Shown here one piece after another: positions 7,527-15,401 of a DNA stretch of 17,105 bases. The position numbers were made by a program, and so were the translations under genes. Within the stretch, counting starts at the first letter, position 1; every line of letters starts with the position of its first letter. Under the pieces are notes generated by a model. It saw only the letters and a program-made list of their open reading frames with translations, was not told the origin of the DNA and did no database searches. The stretch is from DATAEE01 sp036257535 (GTDB taxonomy: Bacteria > Acidobacteriota > Vicinamibacteria > Vicinamibacterales > 2-12-FULL-66-21). The stretch is taken from NCBI GenBank assembly GCA_036257535.1, contig DATAFJ010000044.1, positions 1-17,105 of the forward strand. Direction: 5' to 3'.

Positions 7527-8596
7527 GACTCCTCGAGTGCCTGGTGACCGCTGCGATCACGCTCGCGCTTGCCGCCGGTCTCTTCTCGCTGGTTCAGCCT
7601 GCGCACGGAATGACCGCCGTGCAGCCCGAGATCGGCGACATGCAGCAGCGGATACGGGTCGCAGCGGCCGCGCTTTCCGGGAGCCTGGTGATGGCGGGTG
7701 CGGGTCTCGATCGCGGACCTGCCGGCGGCAGCCTCGGCCGCTACTTCGCGCCCATCTTCCCGTATCGTGCCGGGCGGTTCGAGGCTGATCCGCCGAATGG
7801 AATCAGGTACCGGTCCGATGCGATCACGATCCTCCACGTTCCGAAGACGGCGGCGCAGTCCAGGCTGCGGGATCGAGTCGTCACAGGAGCGACGACCCTT
7901 ACCGTCGACGCCTGGCCGGGCTGTCCTGTGGGCGATCCGGCGTGTGGCTTCTCTGCAGGCATGACGGTTCTCGTGTTCGACGAGACTTCGGCTTGGGATG
8001 CGTTCGAGGTCACTGGCGTCGAAGGCGCAACACTTCAGGTCGAGCACCTTGGACCGGTGGGTTCTCACTCGTACGAGCCTGGCGCCGCAATTGCCGAAGC
8101 AATCTGGCACACCTATTACCTTGATGATGGAGCCGATCAGTTGCGGCATTACGACGGCGACGAGACGGACGTGCCCGTTGTCGACAACGTCGTCGGTCTG
8201 CGGTTTACGTACTTCGGCGCCGCGGCGCCGCCATCTCTACCGACCCCACCCGCCGGCGTCGAGAACTGCGTCGTCGATTCGAGCGGTGCTTCGAAGCTGC
8301 CTGTGCTCTCATCCGCCGGCGCTTCCCTCGCGGAGTTGAGTCCGGAGACTCTGTCCGACGGGGGGGTAGGAGCGATCCCGTGGTGCGGCACCAGCGATCA
8401 CCAGTTCGATCCTGATCTACTCCGAATCCGCAAAGTCCGGATAACTGTTCGAGTGCAGGCAGGAACCGAGACGCTGCGCGGCCCGGACGCCGCCCTGTTC
8501 AGGAACCCTGGCCGCGCGAGGCGACGCGATCGCCTTCTACCGGACATCGAGGCCACCATCGATGTAACACCGCGCAACCTCGCACTGGAAGGATGA
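7523..8596 (+). CDS. PilW-like pseudopilin without a visible leader peptide
   Basis: This 357-residue protein is the largest of the three pseudopilins and has the size and position of PilW. The N-terminus MRLLECLVTAAITLALAAG has LLE at the +3 to +5 positions of a mature pilin and a hydrophobic helix, but no charged leader and no Gly before it. In-frame codons upstream read RGHPGAAV and contain neither another start nor a GFTL motif. The protein may therefore begin directly at the mature N-terminus. The rest is rich in beta-type sequence, with segments such as DAITILHVPKT, AMTVLVFDE-like TVLVFDETSAWDAFEVT, WHTYYLDDG and VVGLRFTYFG typical of PilW proteins. Four cysteines lie outside the membrane part (two in PGCPVGDPACG, one in ENCVVD, one in PWCGT). 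The start GTG 7523 overlaps the PilV-like stop by four bases. Confidence 0.75.
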   Translation: MRLLECLVTAAITLALAAGLFSLVQPAHGMTAVQPEIGDMQQRIRVAAAALSGSLVMAGAGLDRGPAGGSLGRYFAPIFPYRAGRFEADPPNGIRYRSDAITILHVPKTAAQSRLRDRVVTGATTLTVDAWPGCPVGDPACGFSAGMTVLVFDETSAWDAFEVTGVEGATLQVEHLGPVGSHSYEPGAAIAEAIWHTYYLDDGADQLRHYDGDETDVPVVDNVVGLRFTYFGAAAPPSLPTPPAGVENCVVDSSGASKLPVLSSAGASLAELSPETLSDGGVGAIPWCGTSDHQFDPDLLRIRKVRITVRVQAGTETLRGPDAALFRNPGRARRRDRLLPDIEATIDVTPRNLALEG

Positions 8597-8600
8597 CCAA

Positions 8601-9179
8601 ATGCTCGATGAGATTCCGCGGCGGCAGGAGCAGGGTGTCGTCCTTATCGCCGTCCTGATGGCGTCGATGCTTCTCATGGCCCTCGCGACGGGTCTGGTTG
8701 CCGTGACCACTATTGAGACGCTCGTGAGCGCCAACTACCGGAGCGCGACCGAAGGGCTTTTCGCGGCCGAAGCGGGCGCTGAGATCGTCATGGCAGATCT
8801 GGTCTCGGCCGCGGACTGGAGCAGCCTTCTCGCTGGCGGTTCAACGGCGAGTTGTCCGGCAGCATTGAGTGCCACCCAGCCGGCGCGGATCGAACCGGCC
8901 GCCGTTTGGGGGCCCGATGATCCCGAGTGGCGGCTGAGGCTGTGCGGCCGACTGGACGACCTGATGGCGGCGGAGGGCGTCGAGAGCGAGTTCGCCGTTG
9001 CCGCCTGGATCGGGGATGACCCTGCTGACCGCGACGGACAGCCATCGATCGACTCGAACGACGTGCTGGTGGTGAGAAGCGAGGCTTTCGGCCCCTTGGG
9101 TGTTCACCGTGGCGTGGAGACAGTCGTCGCGCGCGCGCCAGCCGGAATCCGGGTTGTTTCTTGGCGTGCCGTTCTGTGA
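8601..9179 (+). CDS. PilX-like pseudopilin
   Basis: This 192-residue minor pilin has the PilX N-terminal pattern: a leader of 12 residues ending in Gly (MLDEIPRRQEQG), then VVLIAVLMASMLLMALATG, with no Glu at +5, and then YRSATEGLFAAEAGAE, the conserved A-x-x-A-x-E-A-G stretch found in PilX and GspK-like proteins. Two cysteines are present (ASCPAA and RLCGRL). A short acidic segment, DDPADRDGQPSIDSND, could bind calcium or form a loop. The ATG lies four bases after the PilW-like stop, with ggaagga at 8587-8593 as a good ribosome site, one of the few clear ones in this block. It ends 38 bases before the next start. Confidence 0.8.
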   Translation: MLDEIPRRQEQGVVLIAVLMASMLLMALATGLVAVTTIETLVSANYRSATEGLFAAEAGAEIVMADLVSAADWSSLLAGGSTASCPAALSATQPARIEPAAVWGPDDPEWRLRLCGRLDDLMAAEGVESEFAVAAWIGDDPADRDGQPSIDSNDVLVVRSEAFGPLGVHRGVETVVARAPAGIRVVSWRAVL

Positions 9180-9217
9180 ATCGGCTCGACCGTATTTCTG
9201 CTAAACTATTGGTATCT

Positions 9218-9844
9218 ATGACTAAAAAGCTCCACCGGACGCTGTGGGCCGTGGCTTTGGGTATCGTCGCAGCGGCTCTCGTCGCCCGCCCGGTTGCGGG
9301 CCAGTCGCTGGCGGACATCGCCCGGAAGGAGCAGGAGCGGCGCAAGGCGGCGGCGAGCGCCGCGAAGGCCGACAAGGACAAGGACAAGAAGGTCTACACG
9401 AACAAGGACCTTGGACCCGGCGGGCCGCAGCCCGAGCCCGTCCAGACGGAAACAGCCCCGGCGCAGGCAGCGCCCTCTGCACAGGGCTCACACACGCACG
9501 AAGCGCCTGCGGCCCAGGCGCCTGCGCCCGCGGCGGGTGCGCCGGCGGCGGCGGGAGAGAACCGCGACGAGAACTGGTGGCGCAACCGGATAACGACGGC
9601 CCGCGCTGACGTCCAGCGCCAGACGCTGTTCCTCGAAGCCATTCAGAGCCGCGTTAACGCGCTCACGACCGACTTCGTCAACCGCGACGACCCCGCCCAG
9701 CGAGATCAGATCGCCGTCGAGCGCCAGAAAAACCTCGCCGAACTGGAACGCATCCAGAAGGAAATCGAGCGGCTGAAGAAGCAGGTTGCCGACATCGAAG
9801 AAGAGGCGCGCCGAGCCGGCGTTCCAGCCGGCTGGCTGCGGTGA
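9218..9844 (+). CDS. Secreted Ala/Pro-rich coiled-coil protein, unknown function
   Basis: I do not recognise a named family. The 208-residue protein begins with a signal peptide (basic MTKKLHR, hydrophobic core, likely cleavage after ARPVAG or close to it), then SLADIARKEQERRKAA followed by a Lys/Ala helix. The middle (about 65-115) is a low-complexity Ala/Pro/Gln linker. From about 120 to 200 there is a strongly charged coiled coil including AELERIQKEIERLKKQVADIEEE. The layout of signal peptide, flexible linker and coiled coil suggests a periplasmic scaffold or adaptor. The frame is open from 9161, but that part overlaps pilX and lacks a signal, so I chose ATG 9218, just after the AT-rich taaactatt. 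The last bases overlap the regulator's GTG, so the two proteins are translationally coupled. Confidence 0.75.
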   Translation: MTKKLHRTLWAVALGIVAAALVARPVAGQSLADIARKEQERRKAAASAAKADKDKDKKVYTNKDLGPGGPQPEPVQTETAPAQAAPSAQGSHTHEAPAAQAPAPAAGAPAAAGENRDENWWRNRITTARADVQRQTLFLEAIQSRVNALTTDFVNRDDPAQRDQIAVERQKNLAELERIQKEIERLKKQVADIEEEARRAGVPAGWLR

Positions 9845-11232
9845 CGGCTCCCCCGGCACGCATTCTCCTCGTCGAAGACAAGGATTCGCTTCGGGCGATG
9901 CTGAAGCACGCGCTCGAACGGCAGGGGCATGCCGTGCTCGAGGCCCGCGACGAGCCGGAAGGTGTCCGCGCCCTTCAACAGGATCAGCCCGATCTCGTCC
10001 TGTCCGACCTGCGCCTCCCGGAAGGAGACGGCTTCGGCGTGCTGCGCGCGTCGAAGGAGATCGACGCCGACATCCCGGTCATTGTCATGACCGCGTTCGG
10101 GCGGATCGAGGATGCGGTAACGGCGATGAAGGAAGGCGCGCTCGACTTCCTCGCGAAGCCGGTCGATCCGGATCACCTTCTCCTGCTCGTGGCCCGGGCG
10201 CTCGAGCAGCGCCGGCTCGTGAACGAGAACATCCTGCTGCGCGAAGAGCTGGCCGTTCGCCGGGGCGCCCCGCACATCGTCGGCGAAGATCCGATTCTTC
10301 GCAAAGTGCTCGCGACGGTGCAGCGTGCGGCGGCTACCGACACGACCGTGCTCATTGAAGGAGAGAGCGGTACGGGGAAGGAGCTTTTCGCGCGCACGCT
10401 GCACGCGCTCAGCCTGCGTGCCGATCAGCCATTTGTCGCAATCAACTGCGCCGCCATCCCGGAAACGCTCCTCGAGTCGGAGCTCTTCGGCCACGAAAAA
10501 GGGGCGTTCACCGGCGCCGTCGCGCGGAAGCCGGGCAAGTTCGAGCTCGCGCACCGCGGCACGTTGTTCCTCGACGAGATCGGCGATCTGCCGCTCGGGC
10601 TGCAGGCCAAGATCCTGCGCGCGCTCGAGGAAAAGCGGTTCGAACGGCTTGGCGGCACGTCATCTGTCCAGGTCGATGTGCGGCTTGTGGCGGCGACGAA
10701 TCGCGGGTTGAAGGCGCAGGTCGCACAGCGCCGCTTCCGCGAGGACCTCTACTTCCGCCTCTCCGTGTTTCCGATCACGGTGCCCCCGCTGCGCGAGCGG
10801 CGCCAGGACATTCCAACGCTGGCGCGATACTTCGTGGAGCGTTTCTGCCGCGAGATGAAAAAGAAGACGCTCGTGCTCTCGCCGCAGGCTGTCGAGGCGC
10901 TGCAGAACTATCCGTGGCCGGGCAACGTCCGGGAGCTTCAGAACTGCATCGAGCGCGCGGTGATCCTCACAGAGGAGGATGCAATCCATCCCCGTCATCT
11001 CAACCTGGCGCTCGTACGCGCGGAAGAACCACCCGAGGCGTCCAGCCCCTGGTCGCAGATAGATCTGTCAGGAACTCTGATGGAGGCCACGCGCCGGATC
11101 GGCGCGGAGGCCGAGGCCCGGAAGATTCGCGCGGCGTTGGCTGAGGTGGGTGACGACAAGGGCCGCGCATCCGAAATTCTCGGCATCAGCTACAAGGCGC
11201 TGCTCGCGAAGATGAAGGAGCACGGGATCTAG
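9841..11232 (+). CDS. pilR: PilR-like sigma-54-dependent response regulator
   Basis: This NtrC-family activator has 463 residues: a receiver domain (5-120) with E12, D13, phospho-acceptor D56 and K106; an AAA+ domain (about 145-370) with Walker A GESGTGK (174-180), the intact sigma-54 contact loop GAFTGA (221-226), Walker B TLFLDEIGD (241-249) and the YPWPGNVRELQN end; and a C-terminal Fis-type DNA-binding helix-turn-helix in DDKGRASEILGISYKALLAK. An intact GAFTGA means it should activate transcription with sigma-54. The likely partner is the PilS-like kinase at 5606, with four genes between them. GTG 9841 overlaps the upstream stop as GTGA. The target could be the sigma-54-like site at 7022 or the pilin promoter left of the window. 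The name pilR rests on locus context, since many acidobacterial NtrC-type regulators look alike. Confidence 0.9.
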   Translation: MTAPPARILLVEDKDSLRAMLKHALERQGHAVLEARDEPEGVRALQQDQPDLVLSDLRLPEGDGFGVLRASKEIDADIPVIVMTAFGRIEDAVTAMKEGALDFLAKPVDPDHLLLLVARALEQRRLVNENILLREELAVRRGAPHIVGEDPILRKVLATVQRAAATDTTVLIEGESGTGKELFARTLHALSLRADQPFVAINCAAIPETLLESELFGHEKGAFTGAVARKPGKFELAHRGTLFLDEIGDLPLGLQAKILRALEEKRFERLGGTSSVQVDVRLVAATNRGLKAQVAQRRFREDLYFRLSVFPITVPPLRERRQDIPTLARYFVERFCREMKKKTLVLSPQAVEALQNYPWPGNVRELQNCIERAVILTEEDAIHPRHLNLALVRAEEPPEASSPWSQIDLSGTLMEATRRIGAEAEARKIRAALAEVGDDKGRASEILGISYKALLAKMKEHGI

Positions 11233-12308
11233 CGTAGACCGATTTTCCTGAGCGCCTGCGTCAATTCCTTTTCGGACACGTCGTCTAGGACGGCCGCCTC
11301 GCCGATCTTCGGCGTCACGATGAAGCGGAGCCGGCCGTTCAGGACTTTCTTGTCGCGCCGCATCGCCTGAACGACCTGCGCAGCGGTCAGGTCGCCCACT
11401 GGTGGCAGCGGTCCCATCTGAACGACAAGCCGGGCCAGGGCGTCGCGATCCTCTGACTGCATCGCGCCGCGCGCGACGGCGAGCTCCGACGCCGCGAGCA
11501 TCCCGTAGCCCACGGCCTCACCATGCCTGAACCGCCGGTACTTCGTGACGGCCTCCAGCGCGTGACCGGCGGTGTGTCCGAAGTTCAGGATCCTCCGCAT
11601 CCCGTGCTCGCGTTCGTCGTTCTCCACGATGGCCGCCTTGATGCGGCAGCAGGCGGCGATCACCGGTTCGAGGACGAAAGTCTGTCGGGCGAAGAGGGCG
11701 GTGAGATTGGCCGCGACGCGGTCGAAGAGCGCCCGGTCGGCGATCATGCCGTACTTGACGACCTCGTACAGCCCGGCACGGAACTCGCGGCGGGGGAGTG
11801 TGTCCACGAGCGACGGATCCACCGCCACCAGGGCCGGCTGATGAAACGCGCCGATCAGATTCTTGCCCTGCGGATGATTGACGCCCACCTTGCCACCGAT
11901 CGCGCTGTCGACCTGCGCGAGCAGTGTCGTTGGCACGTGGACGAGCGTGATGCCGCGGAGATATGTTGCCGCGGCGAAGCCGGCCATGTCGCCGATGACG
12001 CCGCCGCCGACAGCTACGAGGACGGCGCCTCGATCGGCGTCCGCTCGAATCAGCGCATCGTAGATGCGGCTGACGGTTTGGAGGTTCTTGAAGCGCTCGC
12101 CGTCAGCGACGATGACCGGCTCGTCGCGCGTCGAGAGCCCGGCGCCGATGCGCTCCCCGTGCAGCCGCCACACCGTCGTGCTCGAGACCACGAACCGCTG
12201 ACGGCCGATGCCGGCCGAGTCGAGCAGCGGCTCGAGACCGGACGCGAGACCCCGGCCGATGCGGATGTCGTACGCTGGCGACGGCGCGCGGACGGCGGTG
12301 GTTTCCAT
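11229..12308 (-). CDS. aroB: 3-dehydroquinate synthase
   Basis: The enzyme catalyses the second step of the shikimate pathway, DAHP to 3-dehydroquinate, with NAD and a divalent metal. It has 359 residues, the usual length. Visible are the NAD-binding stretch VAVGGGVIGDMAGFAAATY (98-116), VPTTLLAQVDSAIGGKVGVN (125-144), KNLIGAFHQP (149-158) and the metal ligands E182 (near YEVVKYG), H245 (in LNFGHTAGHALE) and H262 (in RHGEAVGYG). The frame is open upstream to 12536, but that part lies on the opposite strand of nadB and is not conserved. METTA at 12308 is the natural start, with ggaa six bases ahead. It diverges from nadB across 31 bases and converges with the pilR-like gene, the two stop codons sharing ctag. 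Confidence 0.95.
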   Translation of the reverse strand: METTAVRAPSPAYDIRIGRGLASGLEPLLDSAGIGRQRFVVSSTTVWRLHGERIGAGLSTRDEPVIVADGERFKNLQTVSRIYDALIRADADRGAVLVAVGGGVIGDMAGFAAATYLRGITLVHVPTTLLAQVDSAIGGKVGVNHPQGKNLIGAFHQPALVAVDPSLVDTLPRREFRAGLYEVVKYGMIADRALFDRVAANLTALFARQTFVLEPVIAACCRIKAAIVENDEREHGMRRILNFGHTAGHALEAVTKYRRFRHGEAVGYGMLAASELAVARGAMQSEDRDALARLVVQMGPLPPVGDLTAAQVVQAMRRDKKVLNGRLRFIVTPKIGEAAVLDDVSEKELTQALRKIGLR

Positions 12309-12339
12309 CGAGGATTCCGGCTGAGTAGGATAGCAGGCT

Positions 12340-13929
12340 GTGGACCTCGCCGGCGACTTTCTGATCATCGGCAGCGGTATTGCGGCGCTGCGGGCGGCGG
12401 CCGCGGTCGGGCTCGCCGGGCAGGTGATCGTCCTGACCAAGGCGGAGCCGGCCGAAGGCAGCACCGGATACGCGCAGGGTGGCATCGCGGCGGCGGTGGG
12501 TGACAGCGACAGCCCGGAGCTGCACGCGCGCGACACGATCGCCGCAGGCGACGGCCTCTGCGACGAGCGTGCTGTGCGGATCCTCGTCGGGGATGGCGCT
12601 CAATACGTGCGCGAGCTCATCGAGTGGGGCGCGAGGTTCGATCGCGACGAGTCGGGCAGGCTGTCGCTGGCGCGCGAAGGCGCTCACAGCGTTCCACGGG
12701 TGCTTCACGCGCGCGACGCAACCGGTCGCGAGATTGGCCGTGCTCTCTGGGAGCGCGTGTCCCGCGATCCGGCCGTGCGTGTCATCCCCCACGCACTGGC
12801 GATAGAGATCATCCGCGAGGGTGGGCGCGCGATCGGCGTCCGCTTCCTGGGAGCCGATGGGATTCCGGGCGTCGCGCGTGCTTCCGCGATCATGATCGCG
12901 ACCGGCGGGGCGGGCCAGATCTACCGTGAGACCACGAACCCCGCCGTCGCGTGCGGCGACGGGATCACGATGGCCTATCGTGCCGGTGCGGCCGTTGCGG
13001 ACCTGGAGTTCGTCCAGTTTCACCCGACCGCGCTTGCCGTCGATGGCGCGCCAAGGTTCCTGCTGTCAGAGGCACTGCGCGGCGAGGGCGCGCGTCTCGT
13101 CAACGCAGACGGCGAGCCGTTCATGGCGCACCTCGATCCGCTCGGCGATCTCGCGCCGCGCGATCGCGTTGCGCGTGGAATCTCGCGCGAAGCGGCGCGG
13201 ACCGGCCAGCCCATATATCTGTCACTGCAGCACCTAGATCCCGAGTTCGTGCTCGGCAGGTTTCCGCTGATCGCCGACGCCTGCCGCCGTGCCGGGCTCG
13301 ACCTCGCCCGCGACCGCATTCCTGTCGGCCCGGCCGCTCATTACCTGATGGGCGGCGTATGGACCGACCTGGACGGCCGAACATCGATTCCGGGGCTGTT
13401 CGCGGCGGGCGAGGCGGCGTGCACTGGAGTTCACGGCGCGAACCGTCTTGCGAGCAACTCGCTGCTGGAGGGGCTCGTTTTCGGGGCGCGCGCAGGGCTC
13501 GCCATGCGGCGCTGGATCGAGGGTGCGCGTGACGACTGGACGCCACAGAACGCGTCCGCTGCGAGTTCTGAGTCAACGCGCGGTTCATCGTCGGGGCAGC
13601 ATCCGGTCCTGAAGCTCCGCGTGACGGACTTCGAGGTCCGCGATCTGATGTGGCGCAACGTCGGTCTTTTCCGGGAGCGGTCCGGCCTGGAGCAGGCGAT
13701 GCGGGTCCTCGGCGATGCGTGGACGACGGCGCGCGAATCGCTGGCGGCAGGTGCACGTCTCGACGCCGCCGCCTGGCGCAGCCTGACCATCCTGACTGTT
13801 GGTCGCCTCATCGCCCGTGCGGCGATGCGCCGGGAGGAAAGCCGGGGCGCTCACTTCAGATCCGACCATCCGAAGCGCGACGATATACACTGGATGCGTC
13901 ACATGACAGACAGTATCGAGGTTCAATGA
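12340..13929 (+). CDS. nadB: L-aspartate oxidase
   Basis: The FAD enzyme oxidises L-aspartate to iminoaspartate, the first step of de novo NAD synthesis; NadA, which uses the product, is not in the window. It has 529 residues, near the usual 530-540. The motifs are the FAD dinucleotide fold IIGSGIAALRAA (9-20), GSTGYAQGGIAAA (40-52), HARDATGREIG (123-133), ATGGAGQIYRETTNPAVACGDG (187-208), DLEFVQFHPTAL (221-232), the active-site region APRDRVARGI (272-281), AAHYLMGGV (332-340) with its catalytic-type His, and the FAD loop FAAGEAACTGVHGANRLASN (354-373). The C-terminal helical domain is present. The start is GTG 12340 with agga nine bases upstream. The stop overlaps the proS start as ATGA, so the two are translated in tandem. 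Confidence 0.96.
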   Translation: MDLAGDFLIIGSGIAALRAAAAVGLAGQVIVLTKAEPAEGSTGYAQGGIAAAVGDSDSPELHARDTIAAGDGLCDERAVRILVGDGAQYVRELIEWGARFDRDESGRLSLAREGAHSVPRVLHARDATGREIGRALWERVSRDPAVRVIPHALAIEIIREGGRAIGVRFLGADGIPGVARASAIMIATGGAGQIYRETTNPAVACGDGITMAYRAGAAVADLEFVQFHPTALAVDGAPRFLLSEALRGEGARLVNADGEPFMAHLDPLGDLAPRDRVARGISREAARTGQPIYLSLQHLDPEFVLGRFPLIADACRRAGLDLARDRIPVGPAAHYLMGGVWTDLDGRTSIPGLFAAGEAACTGVHGANRLASNSLLEGLVFGARAGLAMRRWIEGARDDWTPQNASAASSESTRGSSSGQHPVLKLRVTDFEVRDLMWRNVGLFRERSGLEQAMRVLGDAWTTARESLAAGARLDAAAWRSLTILTVGRLIARAAMRREESRGAHFRSDHPKRDDIHWMRHMTDSIEVQ

Positions 13930-15401
13930 CCCAGACAGGCGACAAGGCAGATAAGACGGCGCTGGTTACGGAAATCACCCCGCAATCCGAGGACTTCTCT
14001 CAGTGGTATCTCGACGTGGTGCGGAAGGCGGAGCTCTCCGACTACTCACCGGTCAAGGGCTGCATGGTGATTCGTCCGTACGGCTACGCGATCTGGGAGC
14101 TGATTCAACAGGCGCTCGATCGTCGCTTCAAGGCGACGGGCCACGTCAACGCGTATTTTCCGCTCTTCATTCCCCAGAGCCTGCTGCTGCGCGAGAAAGA
14201 GCACGTCGAGGGCTTTGCACCGCAGGTCGCGTGGGTAACCAAGGGAGGCGACGAACAGCTCGCCGAGCCGCTGGTCGTGCGGCCCACGTCCGAGGTCGTC
14301 ATCGGGACGATGTACGCGAAGTGGATCAAGTCGTGGCGTGATCTGCCCGTGCTGATCAATCAGTGGGCGAACGTCGTCCGATGGGAGAAAGTCACGCGTC
14401 CGTTTCTGCGGACGACGGAGTTCCTCTGGCAGGAAGGGCATACCGCTCACGAGACCGAGCCCGAGGCGCAGGAAGAGACGCTTCGCATCCTCGAGCTCTA
14501 TCGCGAGTTCTGCGAGACCGAGCTCGCGATGCCCGTCGTCGCCGGCCAGAAGAGCGAGAGCGAAAAGTTCGCTGGAGCCCAGAAGACGTACTCGATCGAG
14601 GGGCTGATGGGCGACGGCCGCGCGATGCAGGCCGGCACGTCCCATAACCTGGGGCAGAACTTCGCCAAGGCCTTCGAGATTCAGTTCCAGGGGCGCGACA
14701 AGTCGCTGCAGCATGCCTGGACGACTTCGTGGGGGGTGTCCACGCGGCTCATCGGCGGCGTCATCATGACGCACGGCGACGACAGCGGTCTCATCCTGCC
14801 GCCGCGGGTTGCGCCGTATCAGGTCGTCATCGTGCCCATCTCGCGAGGCAACTGGCAGGAGACCGTACTGCCGCGCGCGCAGGAGATCCGTGACGACCTG
14901 ACCGCGACTGGTCTGCGGGTCATGCTCGACGACCGTGACGCATACACACCCGGATGGAAGTTTGCCGAGTGGGAGATGCGCGGCGTACCCCTGCGGCTCG
15001 AGATAGGACCGAAAGACATCGAAAAGAATCAGGTCGTCCTGGCGCGTCGCGACTCGAGGGAGAAGGCTTTCGTGCCGATGGCGGGGCTGACGGCCCACGT
15101 CGCGGGCCTGCTCGATACGATCCAGCGCGCGCTCCTCGACCGGGCCGTCAAGTTCAGGGAAGAGCACACGACGCGCGCGGACACGTACGAGGAGTTCAAG
15201 CGGATCATGGACGGACGCCCCGGCTTCGTCATCTCTCCATGGTGCGGCGACGCGGAGTGCGAAGCTCAGATCAAAGCGGAGACGCAGGCGACGCTGCGCA
15301 ACATCCCGATGAATGCCGTCCGGTGGGACGCGGGCGGGCCGCCCTGCATCAAGTGCGGCCGGCCGGCGGTTGCCGAGGCGTGGTTCGCGAAGGCGTACTG
15401 A
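13926..15401 (+). CDS. proS: Prolyl-tRNA synthetase, archaeal/eukaryotic type
   Basis: This class II synthetase charges tRNA-Pro. It has 491 residues and is the short ProS3 form, without the editing insertion of the usual bacterial enzyme. Class II motif 2 is TRPFLRTTEFLWQEGHTAH (157-175) and motif 3 is GGVIMTHGDDSGLILPPRVAP (277-297). The anticodon-binding domain follows, and a C-terminal domain carries four cysteines, C440, C445, C474 and C477, as in the zinc-binding end of this form, with final residues AKAY. ATG 13926 overlaps the nadB stop and has gagg four bases upstream. The open frame to 13650 upstream is a shadow of nadB. The final 53 bases overlap the HEAT-repeat gene on the other strand. 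This form is found scattered through bacteria, so it is not by itself proof of recent transfer. Confidence 0.96.
   Translation: MTQTGDKADKTALVTEITPQSEDFSQWYLDVVRKAELSDYSPVKGCMVIRPYGYAIWELIQQALDRRFKATGHVNAYFPLFIPQSLLLREKEHVEGFAPQVAWVTKGGDEQLAEPLVVRPTSEVVIGTMYAKWIKSWRDLPVLINQWANVVRWEKVTRPFLRTTEFLWQEGHTAHETEPEAQEETLRILELYREFCETELAMPVVAGQKSESEKFAGAQKTYSIEGLMGDGRAMQAGTSHNLGQNFAKAFEIQFQGRDKSLQHAWTTSWGVSTRLIGGVIMTHGDDSGLILPPRVAPYQVVIVPISRGNWQETVLPRAQEIRDDLTATGLRVMLDDRDAYTPGWKFAEWEMRGVPLRLEIGPKDIEKNQVVLARRDSREKAFVPMAGLTAHVAGLLDTIQRALLDRAVKFREEHTTRADTYEEFKRIMDGRPGFVISPWCGDAECEAQIKAETQATLRNIPMNAVRWDAGGPPCIKCGRPAVAEAWFAKAY

Noticed and set aside
8104..8120. TGGCAC sequence inside the PilW-like gene as a sigma-54 promoter
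   Set aside because: The -12 box reads ttacc without GC at the required spacing, and it lies about 500 bases inside a coding region.
7744..8140. Short reverse-strand frames in the pseudopilin region as extra genes
   Set aside because: They are antisense to an uninterrupted pseudopilin gene and show no motif or ribosome site.
12309..12536. N-terminal extension of aroB
   Set aside because: The extra 76 residues overlap nadB antisense, and the AroB family starts close to METTAVRAP.
13650..13925. N-terminal extension of proS
   Set aside because: It is a shadow of the nadB C-terminus, and the ATG at 13926 with gagg upstream gives the normal family length.
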